64,000 bases of DNA from an uncultured bacterium (GCA_938092135.1 CALLJL010000023.1:1-64000), one strand, 5' to 3'; numbered from the stretch's first letter, positions 36,777 to 46,998 are shown. Made by a program: numbers and translations. The notes: generated by a model not told the origin, from the letters alone.

Positions 36777-37811
36777 TTACTTCTTATGCCAATAAAGTTT
36801 TAAATAATCAAAGGCTGGGGCAAGTTCCTTTCGGGTTAAGGTAGAAATCGTGGGCTCCAAAACTGGAGGCTCCCTTAAGCCAGAAAGCTGATAAAGAATT
36901 TCCCTAACCCCATTTTTTAAGCCTTCTAAGCTATAGCCACCCTCAAGGACAAGGAGAAGCCTTCCCTCACAGTTTTCCCTCGCCATTTCCATAAGTTGAG
37001 CTGTCAGGGCCGCGAAGCCTTTGGCTGTGACCATCATTCCGCCTAAGGGGTCGCCGGCATAAATATCAAATCCCGCTGAAACAAGGATAAACTGGGGTTG
37101 ATAACTTTGGACAATTGGGTAAAGGATTTCTTTAAAAATAAAAAAATAATCAGCATCTCCCTTACCGGGAGAAAGAGGAACATTAAAGGTGTATCCAGTT
37201 CCCTCTGCTTCACCAACTTCATCCCAGTTGCCAGTTCCAGGATAGAAGGGAAACTGATGAGTGGAGAAATAAAGGACTTCCTTTTCCCGGTAAAAGGCAT
37301 GCTGGGTTCCGTTACCATGATGGAGATCCCAGTCAACGATCAAAATTTTCTCCAATCCAAATTGTTTCTTCAGCCACTTTGCTGCGATGGCCACATTATT
37401 GAATAAGCAAAAACCCATAGCCCGGGAAGATTCAGCATGATGTCCAGGCGGACGAATCAGAGCGAAGGCATTATCAACCCTTTTCTCCATAATGGCTTGA
37501 GCTGCTTCAAGAACACCACCCACAGCTAGCAGGGCAGTTTCATAGGAAAGAGCACAGGTTGAAGTGTCAGGGTCAAGAATAACCCTGGGTTTTCCCCTTG
37601 TTTCTTTGAGGCGCTCAATATAACTAGGATAATGAATAAGGGCAATTTCTTCTTCTGTAGCTTCTCTTGGTTTAATGAAAACAAGATTTGAAAAAGCGGG
37701 CTCAGCTTCAATCATTTTATAGATAACTTCTAAGCGAGCTGGGCTTTCTACATGATAGGGGCCCATGTTATGATTTAAATAACGCCAGTCTTGAACAAGT
37801 CCAGTGTTCAT
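36777..37811 (-). CDS. Histone-deacetylase-family amidohydrolase
   Basis: A 344-residue zinc deacetylase of the HDAC/AcuC/acetylpolyamine amidohydrolase superfamily. Motifs are IRPPGHHAE (tandem catalytic His), FCLFNNVAIAA, DWDLHHGNGTQ (zinc Asp and His), FYPGTGNWDE and ILVSAGFDIYAGDPLG (second zinc Asp). In bacteria these remove acetyl groups from polyamines, proteins or small amides; the substrate here is unknown. It is last in a run of four minus-strand genes and starts 2 nt after the symporter stop. Confidence 0.9.
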   Translation of the reverse strand: MNTGLVQDWRYLNHNMGPYHVESPARLEVIYKMIEAEPAFSNLVFIKPREATEEEIALIHYPSYIERLKETRGKPRVILDPDTSTCALSYETALLAVGGVLEAAQAIMEKRVDNAFALIRPPGHHAESSRAMGFCLFNNVAIAAKWLKKQFGLEKILIVDWDLHHGNGTQHAFYREKEVLYFSTHQFPFYPGTGNWDEVGEAEGTGYTFNVPLSPGKGDADYFFIFKEILYPIVQSYQPQFILVSAGFDIYAGDPLGGMMVTAKGFAALTAQLMEMARENCEGRLLLVLEGGYSLEGLKNGVREILYQLSGLREPPVLEPTISTLTRKELAPAFDYLKLYWHKK

Positions 37812-37813
37812 TT

Positions 37814-39286
37814 TTATTTTTTTTCAGAGAAAAATTGGGCAAGTTCTTCAGGCTTTGGTTTTTTCGTTAAAAGACTCACCACAATCAGGGTAATTAAGGA
37901 GGCAGCAAAGGAGGGGTAAATTAGGGGTATTCCCCAAGGGTCGCCTTCTGGAACTTTCTCAGGAGGTAGTACTTCGGCCAGAATTTTCAGGACAACACAG
38001 ACTATAGTTCCCGAAGCAATGGAGGCCAGTCCGCCAGCTTTCGTTGCTCTTTTCCAGGCCAAAGCAGCAACAAGAGCCGGAGTTATGGCCACACCATAAA
38101 TTGTATAAGCAAAATAACTCATCTCGAGAACCGATTTAAGCCTTGTAGCCAGAAGGAAGGCTATAACGCCAAGCAAAGTGACCAAGGTTTTTTGGATGGC
38201 CACCATCGTTTTCTGGTCAGCCTCTTTTTTGAGGAAACGCTGATAGATATCTCTCATGATGGTCGTCGAAGGTGATAGAAGATAATTCATGCCGGTACTT
38301 ATCACTACGGCACAGGCAGCTCCAAGGAGCAAAACACCTACAGGGGGTGGAACCAAATTTCGGGCAGCCATGAGCACCACCTTACCCCCTTCCTTAGGAA
38401 TAGAGAGGTCAATTTGATCCTTGAATTTGCTGTAGGCGAAAACGGCAATGACGACCACCATTGTTTCGACGAAAATGGTGCCTATGGTCCAGAGAATGAC
38501 AGCTTTTTTAGCATCTTTGGGAGTGCGGGCACTGTAAAATTTCTGATACATGCTCTGAACCCCCATAAGAAGGAGCAGAGTTGATAGGAAGTAGCCTCCA
38601 ACTTTGAGGGTTGGATGGGCGCCAAACTGTTCATTGACGACAGCGAAATAACCTGAGGGAAGAGTTTGCGTGGCCGTAGAGAGGCCACCAGCAGCTATGT
38701 ACACAAAGGGAACAGAAAGAAGGCAGGCCAAAAGTATGATAATGCCATTAGGAAGATCCGTATAGGCTACGGCAACCATGCCTCCTAAGGCGGTAAAAAG
38801 AATAACAAACAGAGCTGCGATGATGGTACCCACTGAATCAGAAATAGCCCCGTCAGTGGCCACATTGAGGATAAAGCCGCCAGCAACAAACTGATAAGAA
38901 ACAATAGCAATAAATGAAATTATCAAGGCAATGGCCCCAATTATTCTGGCGGCTTGGCCATAACGGGTTTCAAGAATATCGCCGATGGTATACTGACCAA
39001 AGGTTTGAATTTTTCCAGCTAAAAAATAAATAACAATTATCCCAACCCAGGCACCAGCAGCTAACCAAAGGGCTGAAAAACCTGCCTTAGATGCAAATTC
39101 TGCGCCGGCAATGAAGGTTCCAGAACCGATCCAGGTACAAATAAGAGTGAAAACCATGACTGACCACTTGAGTTTTCGACCAGCCACCATAAAGTCTTCC
39201 TGGCTTTTAATTCTTTTGGACCGGATAAAATTGATTATCGTAAGTACCAGAAGGTAAGCAAGAATAATGTAGAGATAGGTATGCAT
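37814..39286 (-). CDS. Sodium:solute symporter (SSS family)
   Basis: A 490-residue inner-membrane transporter with about 13 hydrophobic segments and the LeuT-like SSS pattern: WIGSGTFIAGAEFASKAGFSALWLAAG near 53-79, GMVAVAYTDLPNGIIIL near 168-184, and YQKFYSARTPKDAKKA (about 245-260) typical of the family. Substrates in the family include sugars, amino acids and organic acids; none can be assigned. It sits between the radical SAM gene (13-nt gap) and the deacetylase gene (2-nt gap). Import of a compound acted on by the deacetylase is a guess. Confidence 0.9.
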   Translation of the reverse strand: MHTYLYIILAYLLVLTIINFIRSKRIKSQEDFMVAGRKLKWSVMVFTLICTWIGSGTFIAGAEFASKAGFSALWLAAGAWVGIIVIYFLAGKIQTFGQYTIGDILETRYGQAARIIGAIALIISFIAIVSYQFVAGGFILNVATDGAISDSVGTIIAALFVILFTALGGMVAVAYTDLPNGIIILLACLLSVPFVYIAAGGLSTATQTLPSGYFAVVNEQFGAHPTLKVGGYFLSTLLLLMGVQSMYQKFYSARTPKDAKKAVILWTIGTIFVETMVVVIAVFAYSKFKDQIDLSIPKEGGKVVLMAARNLVPPPVGVLLLGAACAVVISTGMNYLLSPSTTIMRDIYQRFLKKEADQKTMVAIQKTLVTLLGVIAFLLATRLKSVLEMSYFAYTIYGVAITPALVAALAWKRATKAGGLASIASGTIVCVVLKILAEVLPPEKVPEGDPWGIPLIYPSFAASLITLIVVSLLTKKPKPEELAQFFSEKK

Positions 39287-39299
39287 TAGCCCTCCTTTT

Positions 39300-40799
39300 T
39301 TATTTGCTTCTGGCCTTCCTGATCTTTTTGCTCATTTGTTTCAGTTTCAATTTCAGGAAGACGAACGCCATAATAATATAGCGTTTTAAATCTTCAAAGC
39401 TTCTTATATTTTTGATCACATTAACTGCCTTTCTCCAAAGGGAAATACGACCGCCGCTCATGGACCACCGGAAGAGAAGTTCTGAGATTTGAGCCCAACT
39501 GAGCCGGTCAATAAAGAGAGGCACATCTCCCTGAGCTGTTGGTAAAGTAACAATCCCGGGAATATGTTTTTTGCTCCAGGTAAAATCAGGTGGGAGTAAA
39601 CCTCTTTGTTTCGCCTCTTTTTCGAGAGGTGTTCCAGGATATATGTGCAGTATCGCCACGGTGGCTTCTATTTTTCCCTGATACTCTTCAATAATCTTTA
39701 TCGTTTCCTGGGCTTCTTCCCAGGTTTCAGTGGGGTGGCTGAAAATGAAGAAAGCACTGGGAATGATTTCGAGTTCCCGGCACCAGGAAACTAAATTATG
39801 GAAATCCTCAATTTTTATTTTTTTATTGATGATTTCATTACGGATTCTTTCTGAACCGGCCTCAAGACCAAAGGAGATTTGAAAGAGGCCAGCTTCTTTC
39901 ATTCGAGTGAGGAGCTCTTTCGACATAAGATCAATTCTCACTTCGCAACACCAGTTGATCGGCAGACGCCTTTCAATCATAAGACCGGTAATCTCTTCGA
40001 CTCGGTGCGAACTAAGGTTAAAGGTATCATCATAAAAATAAATGACCTTCGCTCCATAGCGCTCAATCAGAAATTCTATTTCCTCGATGACCCTAAGGGG
40101 AGACATTGCCCTAACGTGGCGACCCCAATTGACAGGGGTAGCACAAAAATTACAGTTAAAGGGGCAGCCCCGAGAGGTCATCATATTGATGGCCGGAAGC
40201 AAGCCTTTCCCCAGAACAGGAATTTTAAAATTATATTTTTCAAAGGGAATAAGATGAAAGGCAGGATAGGGAAGAGAGTCTAAATCAGCTATAAGGGCCC
40301 GCGGCGGATTAGCAATAATTTGGCCATTGTGGCGATAGGAAATACCCTCAATTTTTTTCAACCGATCAAAATTTCTTTTACCTCCTTCTAAAGCCCGACA
40401 TAGTTCGACCATGGTTAATTCGCCCTCACCTCGAACCACCACATCGATTTCAGGAAAATGAATCAGGGCGTCTTCTGGGGCCATTGAAGCATGGGGTCCA
40501 CCGAGAACAGTAACGGCTTGAGGATTGGTCTGGCGAGCGATTTGAAGAAGTTTGAAGCTTTGAAAGCGGTTTTCTGTGGTTGAGGTGACCCCAATAATAT
40601 CAGCTCGATCAGCCTCTATTTTCCGGGCAATTTGGCGCCAGCTTAAATTAAGAATATCGGCTGGAATGATCTCGACTTCGATCCCTTCCCTTTCGAGAAA
40701 GGCGGCAATATAGAGGATACCAAGGGGCGGCATCGACGTTCCCTTGGACCAGCGTTCAGCTAGATAGCCACCCGGTGGAACGAAAAGCTGAACCTTCAT
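39300..40799 (-). CDS. B12-binding-domain radical SAM protein
   Basis: A 499-residue protein with an N-terminal cobalamin-binding-like Rossmann domain (about 1-150; GILYIAAFLEREGIEVEII, VTVLGGPHAS) and a radical SAM core with CPFNCNFC (CxxxCxxC, about 206-213). Members carry out methylations, cyclisations and ring changes in lipids and metabolites, including hopanoids and bacteriochlorophylls. The DxHxxG motif of B12-Rossmann folds is not visible, so cobalamin use is uncertain. The C-terminal 60 residues are basic and hydrophobic. Its start overlaps the smc stop by 4 nt (ATGA). Confidence 0.88.
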   Translation of the reverse strand: MKVQLFVPPGGYLAERWSKGTSMPPLGILYIAAFLEREGIEVEIIPADILNLSWRQIARKIEADRADIIGVTSTTENRFQSFKLLQIARQTNPQAVTVLGGPHASMAPEDALIHFPEIDVVVRGEGELTMVELCRALEGGKRNFDRLKKIEGISYRHNGQIIANPPRALIADLDSLPYPAFHLIPFEKYNFKIPVLGKGLLPAINMMTSRGCPFNCNFCATPVNWGRHVRAMSPLRVIEEIEFLIERYGAKVIYFYDDTFNLSSHRVEEITGLMIERRLPINWCCEVRIDLMSKELLTRMKEAGLFQISFGLEAGSERIRNEIINKKIKIEDFHNLVSWCRELEIIPSAFFIFSHPTETWEEAQETIKIIEEYQGKIEATVAILHIYPGTPLEKEAKQRGLLPPDFTWSKKHIPGIVTLPTAQGDVPLFIDRLSWAQISELLFRWSMSGGRISLWRKAVNVIKNIRSFEDLKRYIIMAFVFLKLKLKQMSKKIRKARSK

Positions 40800-43700
40800 G
40801 AAAGAGTTGACGCCTCCTGCTTCTTTTCAAGGCGAACGGAATAAAGGGAAGTGACATTGGGTTCTTCCATGGTTGTTCCATAAATATAATCGGCCACTTC
40901 CATCGTTTTGTAGTTGTGGGTAACAATGATGAATTGAGTCGTTGATTTCATTTCCTCCATTAAATCGAGAAAACGGGAAATATTGTTTTCATCTAGAGCG
41001 GCATCAACCTCATCCAGAATGCAGAAGGGGGTAGGTCGGGTTCGAAAGAGGGCAAAGAGAAAGGCAAGGGAGGTTAGACTCTTTTCGCCTCCAGAAAGAA
41101 GATTAATGTTTTGAAGTTTCTTACCTGGGGGCTGTGCCATGATTTCAACCCCGCTTTCCAAAGGATTTTCAGGATTAGTGAGGCGGACTTCAGCAAGGCC
41201 ACCGCGGAAAAGAAAATTGAAAATTTCCTGAAAATTACGATTGACCTGGTCGAGAGCCTGTAAAAACTGCCTTTTACTTTCCTCATCGATTTTATCGATC
41301 GCCTCACGAGTGGCCTCAATCGATTGCCGGAGATCATTTCTTTGGGTGATAAGGAAGTCGTAGCGTTCTTTTTGCTGTTGATATTCTTCTTCTGCCATTA
41401 GATTAACGGCTTTAAATTTTTGAAGCTCCTCTTCGGCTTTTTCCAGTTCAGCCTCAATTTCTTCAATAAACATTTCTTTCTGGGGGGATTCAGCTTTGAG
41501 TTCTTCCAGGGTTTTGCGCAATTCCTGCCAGCAATTTTCACTCAGATTGGTGAGATCTCTTTCAATTTCAGTCCGGGCTATCTCTTGGCGTATACGTTCA
41601 TCCTTTTTTTTCTCGTACAAACTTCTCAATTCAGCAATTCTTTTCTCCTCAATCTCGTTTTCCTTTCGGAGCAAGCCATACCTGTTTTCAAGCGCCGCCA
41701 TTTCTTCTTTCTTCTTTTCAATTTTGGCGGCAACCGATTTTATATCTTCAGCTATTTTTTCTAGGAATTGTTTTAAATCCTTTTCCTCCTTTTCCCAGGC
41801 TTCAATCTGAAGACTAAGGTTGTGAATTTTCTGATTAAGGTTTAATTTTCTCTGTTCCAAATCTTCCATTTGGCGCCGGAGATGACCCTTTTTGGTTTCT
41901 TCAATTTCGACCAGAGACTTTAATTCCATCAAGCGCTGTGTCTGCAAGTTAAGGCTTTTTTCTTTTTCTTCAAGGAATTGCTCCGATGCCGAAATTTTCT
42001 CTCTGATAACTCTTTCTTCCTCACTTACCAGATTTATTTCTTCTTTAACTGGATTTACTTTTTCTTTTATTTGCCTTTGCTCCTGAAGAAGGAGCTCAAG
42101 TTCTTTTTGAAAAAGGTCAGCATTTTGAAGAAGCTGACTTTCTTCCATTTTTAAACGAGCTAAGTCTTTCTCTATTTCCTTGAGTTTCTTTTCCAAATGG
42201 AAAGATTCCTCTCTTTCTTTTTCGAGAGCCTTTTCTATTTCTGTGATTTCCTTCTTTAGTTGGTTTAACTTCTCTAGAAGAGGATTCATTTCTTCTTCAA
42301 TTTTAAGTAAATCCTGATGGCGCCTTTGTTCTTCTTCTTTCAGAGCAAAAAGTCCTTCGGAGCTTTCAGAGACTTTAATCAGGCCATTCGATAGGAGAAC
42401 TTCTCCCTTTAAGGTGATAAAATTTAGATTGGGATATTGGAGCCAGAGTTCAATAGCTGTTCTCAGAGTGCGGACAATTATTGCATCGGGGAACCAGCTC
42501 CATCTTGAAGTTAGGGGATCTCGGGGATGGATGGAGCTTTTGAGCCAGCCGACAATTTCTGGATGGTTAGGTAATTCTAATTTGGGAGTAGGTCTGGAGT
42601 TGGGAAGGATAAAGAGCTTCCCTTTAAATTCAGGAATGTCTTTATTGATTAGAGCCTCGGCTGGAATAACCAAGGCGTGAGCGGCTTCGCCCAAAAAAGT
42701 ATCAAGCAGGCGACCAGATCCAGGATCAAAGCTAAGAAGGTCAATTAACTTTCCCCAGCTTACCGGAATCTCCGCTTCAAGCTGACTGGCCGATGACTCA
42801 ATAATCTTTTTCAGAGCCTTAATTTCATAGGTCAAGACTTCTATTTTTTCCTGTTTTTCCCTAGTCTCTTCCTCTATTTTTTCAAGCTGCTTGTTTAGAG
42901 CCTCCCTTTCGAGACTGAGCCTTTCTATATTTTTCTCCCTCAATTTTTTATCTTTTTCTACCTTATCCATATGATCCTTTATCTCGTTAATTTTCGCCTG
43001 AACTATTTGAAGTTCCTCACTTACTCTTTTTATTTGGGTTCGGAGTTTATTTTCTTGCCTGCAAGAAAGCTCCAATTCTTTCTCAAGACGACTTAGCTTA
43101 TTTTTAGCCTCGGTTAAACGAACAACTTTTTGCATATGTTCATCACGAAGTTTTTGCAGATTAGCCCCGATCTGGCGTCGGATTTCGTCGTTTTCAACCC
43201 ATTCTTTCCTGGCCTGATTAAAGGCAACGAGCTTATCCTTCAGCCCTTCTTCAAGCTCAATTTCCACACTTTTTAAAAGATTAAGTTCCTGCTCGATAAC
43301 GTCTCTTTCTTCTACAAGCTGTTTAATTTCTTCTGAGGCCTGTCTCTTTCTTTCTTCAAGAAAATCAATTCTTCTTGTCTCTTTTTCAGCTTCAAGTTTT
43401 TGGCGATGCTTCTCAAGAGAATGAAGGTCCTCTCGCTCCTGTTCGAGTTTTTGACCAGCTTCCCATAATTCCTGGCGAAGGGAACTTATCTTTTTTTCCA
43501 GAGACTTAATTTCATTTAAACAAATTTTTTCCTCTTCGAGGCAGTTCTGGTAAGCAGAGGCAATATCTCTTTTTCTTTCTTCCAGCAGGTTCAATTTTTT
43601 TAAATACATTAAGCTACGTAATTCTCTTATTCTTTCCCTGAGTTGGCGATAACGGCGAGCGGCTGCCGCCTGCCGGGCCAAGGAGTTTTTCAATCTGGCC

Positions 43701-44272
43701 ACCTCAGAGATGATATCCTCGAGGCGGGTTAGATTTTGTTCAGTATCTTCCAGCTTAAGCTGAGCCTGCCTTTTCTTTTCCTTATAAAAGGCAGTCCCTG
43801 CAGCCTCTTCGAGGAGCTGTCTCTTTTCTTGGGGTTTGGAGGTCAGCAAAAGGCCAATGCTTCCTTGTTCAATAATGTAATAATCTTTTTCAGCCACTTC
43901 TTTTTTCCATAGGGTTTCCTGGATATCTCGAAGGCGCACTGGTTTGCCATTAAGGCGATATTCGCTTTCGCCCGAACGAAACAACCGGTGACTGATGACG
44001 AGTTCTTCGTTTCCCTCTTCTAAGGTCAAAAGGACTTCAGCCATACCCAAAGCAGCTCGCCTGTTATTGCCATTAAAGATAATGTCTTCAGTTCTTTCGC
44101 CCCGAAGAGCCTTCTGTCTTGTTCCGCCCAGCACCCAAAGAATGGCATCGATTATATTACTTTTGCCAGTTCCATTGGGACCAATAATAGCTGTAATTCC
44201 AGGATGAAAGAGGATTTTGGTCCGCTCGGGGAAAGATTTGAAGCCATGGATTTCAAGTTTTTTGATAATCAT
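40796..44272 (-). CDS. smc: Chromosome segregation ATPase SMC
   Basis: A 1158-residue condensin subunit. The N-terminal head has Walker A GPNGTGKSNI (about 32-41). Two long coiled-coil arms (about 165-490 and 660-1000) flank a hinge (about 500-650). The C-terminal head has the ABC signature LLSGGEKSLTSLAF and Walker B FCILDEVDAALD. It folds back on itself to bring the two heads together and organises the chromosome with ScpA/ScpB, whose genes are not here. It is the first gene of the run ending with the deacetylase. The ATG at 44272 is supported by family alignment (MIIKKLEIHGFKSF). Confidence 0.97.
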   Translation of the reverse strand: MIIKKLEIHGFKSFPERTKILFHPGITAIIGPNGTGKSNIIDAILWVLGGTRQKALRGERTEDIIFNGNNRRAALGMAEVLLTLEEGNEELVISHRLFRSGESEYRLNGKPVRLRDIQETLWKKEVAEKDYYIIEQGSIGLLLTSKPQEKRQLLEEAAGTAFYKEKKRQAQLKLEDTEQNLTRLEDIISEVARLKNSLARQAAAARRYRQLRERIRELRSLMYLKKLNLLEERKRDIASAYQNCLEEEKICLNEIKSLEKKISSLRQELWEAGQKLEQEREDLHSLEKHRQKLEAEKETRRIDFLEERKRQASEEIKQLVEERDVIEQELNLLKSVEIELEEGLKDKLVAFNQARKEWVENDEIRRQIGANLQKLRDEHMQKVVRLTEAKNKLSRLEKELELSCRQENKLRTQIKRVSEELQIVQAKINEIKDHMDKVEKDKKLREKNIERLSLEREALNKQLEKIEEETREKQEKIEVLTYEIKALKKIIESSASQLEAEIPVSWGKLIDLLSFDPGSGRLLDTFLGEAAHALVIPAEALINKDIPEFKGKLFILPNSRPTPKLELPNHPEIVGWLKSSIHPRDPLTSRWSWFPDAIIVRTLRTAIELWLQYPNLNFITLKGEVLLSNGLIKVSESSEGLFALKEEEQRRHQDLLKIEEEMNPLLEKLNQLKKEITEIEKALEKEREESFHLEKKLKEIEKDLARLKMEESQLLQNADLFQKELELLLQEQRQIKEKVNPVKEEINLVSEEERVIREKISASEQFLEEKEKSLNLQTQRLMELKSLVEIEETKKGHLRRQMEDLEQRKLNLNQKIHNLSLQIEAWEKEEKDLKQFLEKIAEDIKSVAAKIEKKKEEMAALENRYGLLRKENEIEEKRIAELRSLYEKKKDERIRQEIARTEIERDLTNLSENCWQELRKTLEELKAESPQKEMFIEEIEAELEKAEEELQKFKAVNLMAEEEYQQQKERYDFLITQRNDLRQSIEATREAIDKIDEESKRQFLQALDQVNRNFQEIFNFLFRGGLAEVRLTNPENPLESGVEIMAQPPGKKLQNINLLSGGEKSLTSLAFLFALFRTRPTPFCILDEVDAALDENNISRFLDLMEEMKSTTQFIIVTHNYKTMEVADYIYGTTMEEPNVTSLYSVRLEKKQEASTLS

Positions 44273-44409
44273 GGAGGCTCAAATTTATTTTCATTTCCTC
44301 TTTTACGAGCGTATTTTAATGGAATTTGGTTAATTTGCCAATTAGAAAAATAAAAACAGATTGACTCCAATCAAAAAAATAAAATCATTTCTTTATCCGA
44401 AAGCTAACC

Positions 44410-44438
44410 TTGACATCCAGGGGAGATTTAGTTATCTA
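44410..44438 (+). promoter_or_regulatory. Promoter of tRNA-Thr
   Basis: TTGACA (44410-44415) and TATCTA (44433-44438) are 17 nt apart and end 18 nt before the tRNA 5' end. The -35 is consensus; the -10 is weak. Confidence 0.55.
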
Positions 44439-44451
44439 TGGAGAGGGATAT

Positions 44452-45768
44452 TTAAAGCCAGTGTAGCTCAGTCGGTAGAGCGGCTGATTCGTAATCAGCA
44501 GGTCGAGGGTTCGATTCCCTCCGCTGGCTGATTTTTTTATTCTTCCTTCTGATTGATGAAGCATAAAGTAAATTTATCAGGGCTAAAAAAATTACTATTA
44601 GTAAAATTGTTATCCAGACATATCTTTCTTTTCGGAAGAGCCAGAAACCGGCCCCAATTGGGGAGCGATAGCTGGCTTGGGGGTTTACCTTTTGAGCAAG
44701 GCTATTGGTGAAGTCGGCTGACCAGGCATAGCCTGATAATCTCAGCGTGAGGGGGCAATATTTTTCAAGAAAAAGGTTTTCTCTAAAGGCGGCCAGAAGA
44801 GCCTGTTCTCTTTTACGGCCGGGGGGAAGCTTAGAGGCCTCCTTTAATTTTTGATCGCGGCGAAAAATCCTTACCCGGAATTCGTGAACAAAAGGGTCTT
44901 TTTGAGCGCTATAAATTCGGAGGAAATCTTCGTAGGGCTTATCAGCCCATTCTTTAAGGATTGCGGCCAATTCTTCATGCCTGGTTTCATCCAGAATCCT
45001 CAATTCCTCCAGATTGAGGCGAGAGAAAAAAAGGCCAAGGCCAGGCAAATTGTGTTTCTTTATCGTGAAGTCATGCATAATTTCTTCTTTCTCCAAAAAG
45101 GAAAGTCCAGGAATAATCCGACTATAGGCTTCTACTCTTTTTGGGGTATTTGAAAAACAGAGACCCAGGAGAATTAAATTTGAAGATAAGAGAATAGAGG
45201 CAAAACGAAGAGAGCGGGGCGGAACTAATCTGGTCAGACCTTCTGGTTTCAGGCCAAAAGCCAGAGCCACTTGAAAAAGAAGAACAGCCAAAGCATTTAG
45301 ACCGACATCGCGAAAATCCCAGTATCTTCCGGGAGTTATCCATTGCAGAATCTCATCGAATATACCCACCAACGCGCCCAAGAAAAGAGCAGAAGAATAA
45401 ATACTTATATCAGAAAAGTGGTTTCTTAAAGCCCGGAAAAGAAGAAAACTAAGTAGACCGTATTCGAGAAAGTGAACAGCCTCTTCGGGATGAGCCCAGA
45501 GTTTTAGAGTGAAATAAATATAGGCGAAGCCAACAGCTGCGAGACACAGATAATTTGATATTCGACGTACTTTGAGACGGAAGAAAAGAAGCCAGACCAC
45601 AAAGGTCAGAAACAAGGTCACTGAAAGAAGAACAAAATAACCAAAAGCGGATCGACCTAACCACCTGGTGACAAAATTCTGAATTGACCGGGCAAGAGGA
45701 ACTATCGTCAAAATCGAGGCGATACAGAGAATGACCCAAAGCCAAGAAAGAAGAGGGCTTTTTTTCAT
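44452..45768 (-). CDS. VanZ-family membrane protein
   Basis: A 438-residue inner-membrane protein. Six or so membrane segments lie before residue 220, and the VanZ-like core is HFLEYGLLSFLLFRALR ... GIFDEILQWITPGRYWDFRDVGLN (about 98-160). A soluble extracytoplasmic domain (about 220-385) and a last membrane helix (about 390-410) follow. VanZ-like proteins are membrane proteins of unclear role. The last ~24 residues (ESNPRPADYESAALPTELHWL) are the antisense of tRNA-Thr, so the original stop was probably lost and the frame now reads through the tRNA. The start overlaps the radical SAM stop by 4 nt. Confidence 0.85.
   Translation of the reverse strand: MKKSPLLSWLWVILCIASILTIVPLARSIQNFVTRWLGRSAFGYFVLLSVTLFLTFVVWLLFFRLKVRRISNYLCLAAVGFAYIYFTLKLWAHPEEAVHFLEYGLLSFLLFRALRNHFSDISIYSSALFLGALVGIFDEILQWITPGRYWDFRDVGLNALAVLLFQVALAFGLKPEGLTRLVPPRSLRFASILLSSNLILLGLCFSNTPKRVEAYSRIIPGLSFLEKEEIMHDFTIKKHNLPGLGLFFSRLNLEELRILDETRHEELAAILKEWADKPYEDFLRIYSAQKDPFVHEFRVRIFRRDQKLKEASKLPPGRKREQALLAAFRENLFLEKYCPLTLRLSGYAWSADFTNSLAQKVNPQASYRSPIGAGFWLFRKERYVWITILLIVIFLALINLLYASSIRRKNKKISQRRESNPRPADYESAALPTELHWL
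44457..44529 (+). tRNA. tRNA-Thr (CGU)
   Basis: A 73-nt cloverleaf. The acceptor GCCAGTG pairs with CGCTGGC (one G-U), the anticodon stem GCTGA/TCAGC holds the loop TTCGTAA (anticodon CGT), and the T-arm is GAGGG-TTCGATT-CCCTC. Discriminator T; CCA not encoded. The opposite strand carries the 3' end of the VanZ-family gene. Confidence 0.96.
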
Positions 45769-46802
45769 AGAATCCTGTTTAATAAATGGAGATTGCCGAT
45801 GAACACTCTTGTTAAATGGCGACAGGCAGCTTCATAACAGGCCATAACTTGATCCCGGGGGGTAACAGGTAAGTCCCTCATACGGTCATCAGGATGAAAA
45901 ACGAGAAGTGAATAGGGAAAGTCAGGACTAATTGAGGATAAAAAGCGGGCGATGCTGTCAACTTCTTTTTCGTCGACATAGTAGGGAACAAGAAGAGTGG
46001 TGGCTGTCAGGAGGTTCTTTTGGGGAAAAAGACGGCCGAGCATGGCTAAATTGTCATAAGAACGCTTGAGGGATACGCCACAAAGAATCTGGCCGAGCTC
46101 AGGTGACCAAGCCTTAAGATCAAATTTGACCACGCCCTTTGTTTCTAAACTTATTTCAGTAGCCTTTCGAACCAGGGAGGGATGACCAGCTCCATTCCAT
46201 TCCCAGCATATATGAATGAGATGCTTCGAACGACGCTTGATTTCTTGGCTAGCTTCAATAGCCAACGGCAGCTGGGGTTCAGGGGAGCCTCCAAAGAAAC
46301 AGACACATCTTACCTGAGGTGCTAAGGCGGCCTCAACTAATTCTTCAAGAGAAATAAACTGGGATTGATTTATCAGGCGATGGGAGGCATTCTGGCAGAA
46401 AAGGCAATCAAAATTGCAACCATAAAGGAAGACCGCTAAATTAGCCCCCTTCTCTTTTGATCCTGGACAGAACCAGGCAGCACAACAGTTTGTGGGCAAA
46501 GGGTCATAGTAAATATAAGCTACAAATTTTTTGGCCGGAGCCACTGAACGAATCTGTTTATCCCGATTAATTCTAAGACCACAAAAGCCAACTTTTCCTT
46601 CGGTTAAAAGGCATTGGTTAGCGCAAAAGCGACAGCGAACACCACCTTCTTCCAATAATGGTGACGGAGGTAGACCATATTTAAGACGGGAAGAATGCAC
46701 TTGCCAAACAAGCTCCGGGCTAAAATTATCTCTTAAACAGGAAGGACAAAACCCGATGATTTGAGAAGCCTCTTTCTTCCCGCATTGGCGACAGGACATC
46801 AT
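45765..46802 (-). CDS. Radical SAM protein, PflA-activating-enzyme-like
   Basis: A 345-residue iron-sulfur protein. It has an N-terminal zinc-ribbon-like region (CRQCGKK ... GFCPSC), a second Cys cluster CRFCANQCLLTEGKVGFCGLR (about 56-76) and the radical SAM motif CNFDCLFC (about 129-136). This layout occurs in PflA-like activases and AmmeMemoRadiSam-type proteins that act on partner proteins. No glycyl-radical enzyme is adjacent, so the target is unknown. Either of two adjacent Met codons may start translation. It is translationally coupled with the VanZ-family gene. Confidence 0.87.
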   Translation of the reverse strand: MMSCRQCGKKEASQIIGFCPSCLRDNFSPELVWQVHSSRLKYGLPPSPLLEEGGVRCRFCANQCLLTEGKVGFCGLRINRDKQIRSVAPAKKFVAYIYYDPLPTNCCAAWFCPGSKEKGANLAVFLYGCNFDCLFCQNASHRLINQSQFISLEELVEAALAPQVRCVCFFGGSPEPQLPLAIEASQEIKRRSKHLIHICWEWNGAGHPSLVRKATEISLETKGVVKFDLKAWSPELGQILCGVSLKRSYDNLAMLGRLFPQKNLLTATTLLVPYYVDEKEVDSIARFLSSISPDFPYSLLVFHPDDRMRDLPVTPRDQVMACYEAACRHLTRVFIGNLHLLNRIL

Positions 46803-46998
46803 TTCCCCAAACAGTTCTTCTTTTAAATAATATTCATTTTTTAAAATTAAAGAAAGAGGGCCTCTCGATATCTCATGTCAAAGTAGCGTTTTATTTTTCT
46901 TGAAATTGATTTTTTCTCTCTTTAATTTGACTTAATTAACTAAAAAGGCCATATATGTATTCAAATTTTTATTTGAATTTTAAAAATGAGGTAATTTA

